Shown piece after piece: positions 58,965-64,000 of a stretch of 64,000 nucleotides of DNA. The stretch comes from Lutjanus erythropterus. Taxonomy: Eukaryota; Chordata; Actinopteri; Lutjaniformes; Lutjanidae. The translations under genes were made by a program, and so were the position numbers. The stretch lies in assembly GCA_020091685.1 (NCBI GenBank), contig CM034613.1, forward strand, positions 10,200,331-10,264,330, in the 5' to 3' direction. The notes beneath the pieces are model-generated. The model was not told the DNA's origin, ran no database searches, and saw only the letters and a list, made by a program, of their open reading frames with translations. Position 1 is the stretch's first letter. Each line of letters begins with the position of its first letter.

Positions 58965-60770
58965 TTATTTTGAAAGCCCAGCATTGTCCACTGAAGGATC
59001 TGTTGCTATCACACTCTGAATGTTGACTCATGAAGCAAACAAAGACAACAGCCATTTTAGTACTACTTGTTTTGTTTGGTGTTTTTGGAAATGTGTTGAA
59101 TCAAACTTGGTCGAAAAAGAAACAAATTACACGTTTGGTGTCAAATTAAAGATGTTTTTCATAGGAAAACAATTTGTAGTTGTTGCTTTCTTTGTTTTTG
59201 AGCTGTTTGTTTGGATTGAGATGGAAAATTCTCATTTAAGGAAGGATTTTCAGTGAACCGCTGCAGCATTTTAAATTCTACTAGGGTCTAGAGGGTTATG
59301 GAGGGAAACGGAAATGCTAACTTCTGGTTGGCCTTCAAAAGTGTGTCATTCATGCAGCACTCTATCTGTTGCTGTGGAGTACATCCTGTGGCCATACTTC
59401 AAAAGTTGCCCAATTCTGCAGAAAAACACGTGCATAAATACACAAATCCATGTCCCCTGAAGTGGTGTTGTGGTACAGACCCCTTCCCCGCCTACCTCTT
59501 AGCCACCTTTTAGCAATTTTCAGAATTATGGATTGGGTGGAGTTCGGCTCAGACCTGGTGGAGAAGTTACACTTTGAACCTTAAGTCCCATTAGTTTACA
59601 TCCTCAGATGTTCCCGATTTATGAGCAAGTGCTCTAAACAGCAAACTACACTCAGTGGCAATTTTTAATTTGTGTTTAGTACTGGCAATAATTGGAAACT
59701 GGCTAAAATCCAGTCGTAATCTTTTCAGGCCACTTTGTGTGGCTGAATGTGGAAGTTGAGAGTGTGGAGTAAATGAAGATTAAGTCCACTGTGTAAACTG
59801 TCTGGGACAGACTCGTCTATTCCCTCTGCCAACTAGCCCACTGATAGAGATAGCACAAAGAGACAAACAAACTATTTTGTGCAAAGAGGATAAGAGCTTC
59901 TGTCCTATTATGCTGAAATGGGAAAGCTATTTGGCACTTAAGAGCTTGGCACTGTCATGTGGTAGACTGCAACAACAATTTCCAGCTAAATTCAAAAGCA
60001 TATCTATATCAGGATAACTACTGGAGAGATGATGAGTTCACCAAGTTAAATGTTGCGAGGGCCTTTCTTGACCAAAATTGTTATTAATGAAAAGAAAATG
60101 GGTGTTGAAACAGCAGACATAAAAGGTTCATTTTGGGCGCTGGAGGAACCTTTGCAAAAGTAGGGTCTCATCAGCTTGAATGTGGATTAGCATCTGTCAG
60201 ATAGAAAAGTGGTTTGGCAATCAGCTCTTTGACACCTTTGAAAACTCACTTATCAGGCAGCTGACAGACTTCCAGGGGGGGGGGAAGTGGGCCTAAAAGC
60301 AGAGCCAAAGTGACTGAGACAGGTGAAAAAGTTAGAGGAAACTTTATCTGAGAGTCACTTAGTGGAGTTGAGGGATTGGAACTAAATGGAGAAGGTCAGC
60401 AGGCACCAGGAGACCAGAAGGAGCTTGTTGAGGGAAGACTTAAGGCAGCTGAAGAGTAATAGATGGAGACGGATTAATATAGACTGGTGGTAGACAACAG
60501 GAGAAGACTGGCAGGATTCATCAGGAAACTGGTGGGCTAAGACAGGATGCTTGCGCAGTAAAGCATGGAAACTACAGAGGACTAAGAAACCTGATGAAAA
60601 TGACAATATGTGGCTGAAGATTATGCCTAAAAATTGATTGAGAAATTGACACACTGGCTTTGAAAACAGCCACACTGTGGAGTGAAATAAATTTACTGAA
60701 TTTAAAACATTCCAATCTGCAGGGACTAAACAAATTGTATTGAGTTTACAACTTAAGCTCAGTATAAATT
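58965..60770. other. Non-coding sequence without recognised gene
   Basis: It includes a G-run (60,276-60,285) and the longest minus-strand frame of the region (143 codons, 60,382-60,813), which has no domain and overlaps the start of a transposon. I do not support a gene here. Confidence 0.4.
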
Positions 60771-60774
60771 TACA

Positions 60775-61330
60775 ATCCCAATTGCAAAAAGGTTGTGACA
60801 TTGTGTAAAACATAAAAATAATAAAAAGAATGACAAAAGGCTGAGAAAGTTGTGGAAGATAAAATACCAGTTTGTAGTGGAAGTAGTGGATAGTGCCATG
60901 ATCAGGTATTAAAGGGGCATCTGTGAAAGGCTCAGTCGTTCACAAGCAAGGGTGTGACGAGTTTCACAACTTTGGCCAACAGTTCAAGATCATTTCTAAC
61001 CACAAAACTGTGTCCATGGCATCATAAGTGACCGTCACATCTGTGAAGGCCCCATTAACGCTGAAAGGTGCATACAGGTTTTGGAGCAACATAGGTTATC
61101 ATCCAGAAGACAGAAAGTCTTGCAGTCCAGACCTGTCTCCCACTGAAAATGTGTGATGCATTACGAAGCACAAAACAGAAAAGAATTTTGCTTTCAAAAC
61201 TTCAACAGTTAGTGTCCTCAGTTTCCAGATGCTTACTGAGTGCTCTTAACAACACTCCAGTCCCAACTTTTTTGGAACGTGTTGCATGCATCATTTTCAA
61301 AGTGACTGAAAATTTAGTTAAACAGTTCTG
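60775..61330 (+). pseudogene. Tc1-like transposon with broken transposase (copy 3)
   Basis: The 5' end is 'CAATCCCAATTGCAAAAAGGTTGTGACATTGTGTAAAACATAAA' (60,775-60,818). It is followed by 'AAAGGGGCATCTGTGAAAGGCTCAGTCGTTCACAAGCAAGG' (60,911-60,951), the leader that I remember for this family. After an internal deletion the transposase resumes at 61,030. A frame near 61,117-61,147 reads CSPDLSPTENV and then a stop, the conserved SPDLxPIENxW block around the second catalytic aspartate of Tc1-type transposases. KLQQLVSSV follows near 61,193. CCCAACTTTTTTGGAACGTG at 61,262 starts the 3' region, but the terminal repeat itself is not recognisable. The downstream 151-codon frame (61,149-61,604) overlaps this and is not an independent gene. 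Confidence 0.7.
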
Positions 61331-61339
61331 TAGCCAGCA

Positions 61340-62305
61340 AAAGCTTATAAAAAACGTCTTACATTTGCTGCTAGAAAAAAATATATTGTTACAGTGGACT
61401 ACTGATAAGTGCTCATGCATGCACCATAGGATCATGAGAATTAGGGACATTTATTTCAGTGCTGAGCAGAGCACATCTTTCAATGCCATAGATGCCATCA
61501 ATGTTTGTTGCTGGTACGGTGTTACTTCAAGGCAACATTTACATTTTAACAGTTTTCTGTTACTTAATTATCAAATAAAGTGCATCAAACAATTAAAAAT
61601 TTAACTTAATTCATAGTCAATTTTTTTTTCCAGATTGTAAAATGAGACATTTTCAGACTATTTTTGTGGTGAGAGATCATGGAGCTGAACAACATGAGTA
61701 AGGCTGCAAAAAAACACATTTATAGTGTTGCACCATAATTAAGAATGTATTATGTGATTGTAAAGGGCCAAAAAATGATTACGTTAACTAGAGGCCACCC
61801 TGTACCACAGAGAGTTAAAGATTCACATCATTTTCGTGAAACAAGATTATAGAAATGTATGAAAAAAGCAGCTCATTTTATACTAATGTTTTTCATGTTT
61901 ACTAGCAGCTGAGAAAATAACCTTATCAGTGCTGACAGTGCCTGAGATTTAATCATTTCCTTTTCTCTTTGCCCGACTTTAATCAGAATTTCGTTGCCAT
62001 GACCACCATCATCTTCATCCTTCACTCACCACAGACAAGGGGTTTAGCTGCCTTAGCTTATCTTTAGCTCTGACCAGTAGATTTCAAACTTTGCACAACC
62101 CATTCTTGACAAGTGGATCAGTGAGATCTTGTTTCTTGCTGCAGGGGAAAAATATAATATTTTAACATTGGTAATGGACTTTTCATTAAAGTTTAACTGC
62201 TCCGAGACCAAAAAGAAATATTAGGAATTTCTTTATAAATTAAACATATCAGCAGCCAGAAGAATGTAATGTTATGGACACTGGCTTAGGTTTTTATTTT
62301 CTAAG
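61340..62305. other. Non-coding sequence without recognised gene
   Basis: Nothing recognised. Confidence 0.4.
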
Positions 62306-62310
62306 ATGCA

Positions 62311-62760
62311 CAACCCCAATTCCAAAAAAGATATAATTACAAATAAAAACAGAATGCAATTCCCCAAAACTTTTCTACCTATATTCAGTTGAATACAGTA
62401 CAAGTACAAGATACTTAACGTTCAAACTAATTACCTTTATTGTTTTGTGTAAATATACACTCACTCTGAATTTTGATTTTTGCAACATGTTCCAAAAAAG
62501 GTTCATGTTTACCACGGCGATACATCAGCTTTTCTTTTAACAACACTCGTTAAGTGTTTGGGAACTGAGGACACTAATTGTTGAGGTTAAATTCCTTCTC
62601 AGAACATCAGATGTCTTGTCTTGGTATAGTAGTCAATTCAATACAAGTAAAAAAAAGTATTTGCAAGTCACTGGATTAATTTGTTGTTGTTGTTGTTGTT
62701 GTTGTTGTCTGTTTGTTTTTTTATATTTTACACAATGTCCCAACTTTTTTGGAAAATATA
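62311..62760 (-). mobile_element. Internally deleted Tc1-like element (copy 4) with (TTG)9
   Basis: On the minus strand the 5' end (from about 62,755) reads 'CCAAAAAAGTTGGGACATTGTGTAAAATATAAA'. It is followed by a (CAA)9 run (62,681-62,708 on the plus strand as TTG) and ACAAGACATCTGATGTTC. It then joins directly to 'CAACAATTAGTGTCCTCAGTTCCCAAACACTTAACG', the transposase C-terminal region, and ends with the 3' terminal repeat 'GGAATTGGGGTTG' (62,313-62,325). The middle of the transposase is gone, so it is non-autonomous. It ends about 260 bp upstream of the lectin gene's start codon. Confidence 0.65.
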
Positions 62761-62845
62761 TTGTATAAGATTTTTTAGGAACCTGTTGAGTAAACTGTTC
62801 TTAAAACTGACGTCATTGCTTTAATCATTCTATGCTTTGATCTTC

Positions 62846-62855
62846 TTCCTGTTTC
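62846..62855 (-). promoter_or_regulatory. Possible IRF-ETS composite site (GAAACAGGAA)
   Basis: The minus strand reads GAAACAGGAA. This fits the IRF-ETS composite consensus GAAA-n2/3-GGAA, known to bind IRF8-PU.1 in mammalian myeloid cells. It lies about 165 bp upstream of the lectin gene's ATG. A motif this short will also occur by chance. Confidence 0.25.
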
Positions 62856-63020
62856 AAGTGAAATGACAGATAATTATCTCAGGAGGTACGTTTGAGATGT
62901 GACTGTCTGATAAATTAAAGTGCAAACAAGGTGAACACAACCAGAGGTTCATTAATTCCGTGAAGAGTAACATGAGCTGCAGAACCAACCCTCTGCAAAA
63001 TCGTGACATTCTTGTGAGCG

Positions 63021-64000
63021 ATGGAGGACATCTCTCTGAATGCTGAAAATGACAACTCTGTTAACTCAAGAGCAGCACAAAGTGAGAGAGATGAGAACGC
63101 AAAAATCTGTATTCTGTCATTAATGTTGTCGTATTTTTTGCTGTACTGAGCAAACTTTTGTGTGTTCAGGTCCCAGGAGCTCAGAGAGGAGACACCTCAG
63201 AGCTACAGTTCTCTGTCTTTGCCTGCTCAGTGTTTTACTGCTGGTCGGACTCATCTGTCTCGGTGTCTACTGTGAGTCTAAACAGAGGTTAAAGTCAACC
63301 TGGAGCATATTACATTGTTTGAATCTATAATATGCACATGCTTTTGCTTAATATATTTGACACTTGTTTTTCAGTATTTGTCCAAGATTATTTTCTGATC
63401 TGTTTATTTTATTTTCTGTTGGGATTTTCTCATTTACAGTTTTAAACTGTTTATATTAATTAGCTTTTTTTTCCTGATCTGAAAAATGGTCCAATCCGTG
63501 ACTCAAAACCATGATATGCATGCTTGCTAACTCTCCCTACCAAGAGACTTCTGTTTTCATCCCAGGATCATAATTCTCCCAATTTATCACAAATTTTCAC
63601 ACCTTTTTTTCATTGTCATCATCACAACCTGTTTCTGATGGACATTGTACGGCATGTATAAGCCCCACGGTTCTAAGGTTCTACTGTTTACTCCCAGACT
63701 ATGATAAAAACTACACAAAACCAGGCTTACTGGAAAGAAGAATTAATTCTTAAAGAAAATTTTAAAGGACAGCTGCATGCATTTTGTACCTTTCAACTTT
63801 CTTTCTTTTCTGAAACTACTATTTTTTTTTTTAGATCTCATGATTCACAAGTATGGTGATATGATCCAAACAGTGAGTTTTGTGATCCATTGCATTCCTA
63901 TTATCCGGTGTGTAAGAGAAGTGTCTCTCGATTGTTTCAGACCATTACAGGGTTGCAAAACTCTCCACAGTCAAAGACAACCTTACTGAGCTGACGGACA
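63021..64000 (+). CDS. CD209-like type II C-type lectin receptor, N-terminal exons (partial)
   Basis: Three exons join in one phase: exon 1 63,021-63,081 (ATG, good context with G at -3 and +4; donor GTGAGA), exon 2 63,170-63,271 (acceptor TGTGTTCAG; donor GTGAGT), and exon 3 from 63,941 (acceptor ATTGTTTCAG) to the window edge. All junctions are phase 1, and exon 2 is exactly 34 codons. The 74 visible residues are: a short acidic/polar cytoplasmic tail starting MEDISLNAEND; a basic stretch (R23, R27, R28, R31) that fits type II, inside-positive topology; one uncharged, Cys/Leu-rich membrane helix at about residues 32-54; then a stalk with heptad-spaced L62, V65, L69, L72 and a glycosylation sequon NLT at 68-70. 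Fish CD209/CLEC4-like receptors have this layout (PRSSERR, membrane helix, DNLTE stalk, then the lectin domain). The lectin domain lies beyond 64,000. The tail has no tyrosine, so no ITIM is visible, and the helix has no charged residue for adaptor pairing. Exact orthology cannot be fixed. Confidence 0.8.
63515..63780 (+). mobile_element. Degenerate hAT-like repeat in lectin intron 2
   Basis: 'GCATGCTTGCTAACTCTCCCTACC' (63,519) followed by 'CCCAGGATCATAATTCTCCCAATTTATCACAAATTTTCACACC' (63,563-63,603) matches 5,368-5,645 in order and wording, including the later 'CTTAAAGAAAATTTTAAAGG' (63,750). It lies wholly inside intron 2, so it does not disturb coding. Confidence 0.5.

Noticed and set aside
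58700..59055. Overlapping 97- and 108-codon frames on both strands
   Set aside because: They lie within the LTR-like element and its flank and have no domain.
60382..60813. 143-codon minus-strand open frame
   Set aside because: No domain or family resemblance, and it overlaps the 5' end of a Tc1-like transposon. A frame of this length is plausible by chance in AT-moderate sequence.
61149..61604. 151-codon plus-strand open frame
   Set aside because: Its first third is Tc1-like transposase C-terminal sequence and the rest is non-coding. It is not an independent gene.
63835..63872. Exon-like 38-base stretch in lectin intron 2 (after TTTTTTTTTTAG, before GTGAGT)
   Set aside because: Both splice signals look good and its joined frame is open, but 38 bases break the phase. 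Reading into the exon at 63,941 then meets a stop, whereas skipping it gives the expected stalk sequence.

Overview
The window looks like nuclear DNA from a ray-finned fish, probably a percomorph teleost. It has AT-rich single-copy sequence, long CA/GT microsatellites, a tRNA-derived SINE, RTE (Rex3-like) and L2/CR1-like LINE remnants, Tc1-type transposons and several dispersed repeats that I know from memory to be common in teleosts. No prokaryotic or organellar features are present. Family names rest on recalled motifs, not on a database search.

Almost all of the first 63 kb is non-coding. I found no convincing host exon between 1 and about 63,000. The open frames there are short, lie on both strands, and either have no family resemblance or belong to decayed transposons. 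This stretch could be intergenic or part of a very large intron.

The one host gene I can support begins at 63,021 (+). It is the 5' part of a type II membrane C-type lectin receptor of the fish CD209-like/CLEC4-like kind. A short cytoplasmic exon, a transmembrane exon and the start of a coiled-coil stalk exon are joined in one consistent phase. The window ends before the lectin domain.

Repeat layout: GGTTCT minisatellite (0.3-0.65 kb); a palindrome-rich GCTAAC repeat holding a solo-LTR-like insertion with a 5-bp target duplication (3.5-4.8 kb); hAT-like and Tc1-like fragments (5.4-7.1 kb); antisense LTR-family copies (8.6 and 12.7 kb); an antisense RTE LINE (10.5-11.5 kb); a 502-bp foldback element (20.4 kb); an L2/CR1-like LINE inside an 89-bp-period repeat (22.1-23.1 kb); (CA)25 (28.0 kb); a small inverted-repeat element (35.0 kb); minisatellite and RTE tail (43-44.3 kb); LINE tail (47.5 kb); LINE reverse transcriptase fragment with a perfect 36-bp palindrome (49.7-50.1 kb); a young SINE with 19-bp target duplications (50.6 kb); a 659-bp element with about 160-bp terminal inverted repeats (51.7-52.3 kb); a 110-118-bp tandem array (53.5-54.4 kb); an LTR-like element (58.7 kb); and Tc1-like copies (60.8 and 62.3 kb) just upstream of the lectin gene.

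A few homeobox-site-rich, single-copy-looking blocks (about 9.1, 15.2, 48.75 and 56.95 kb) could be conserved regulatory elements, but without alignment this is a guess. I saw no evidence of a new multi-gene system. The most unusual items are structural: foldback elements, the palindrome and the nested insertions.
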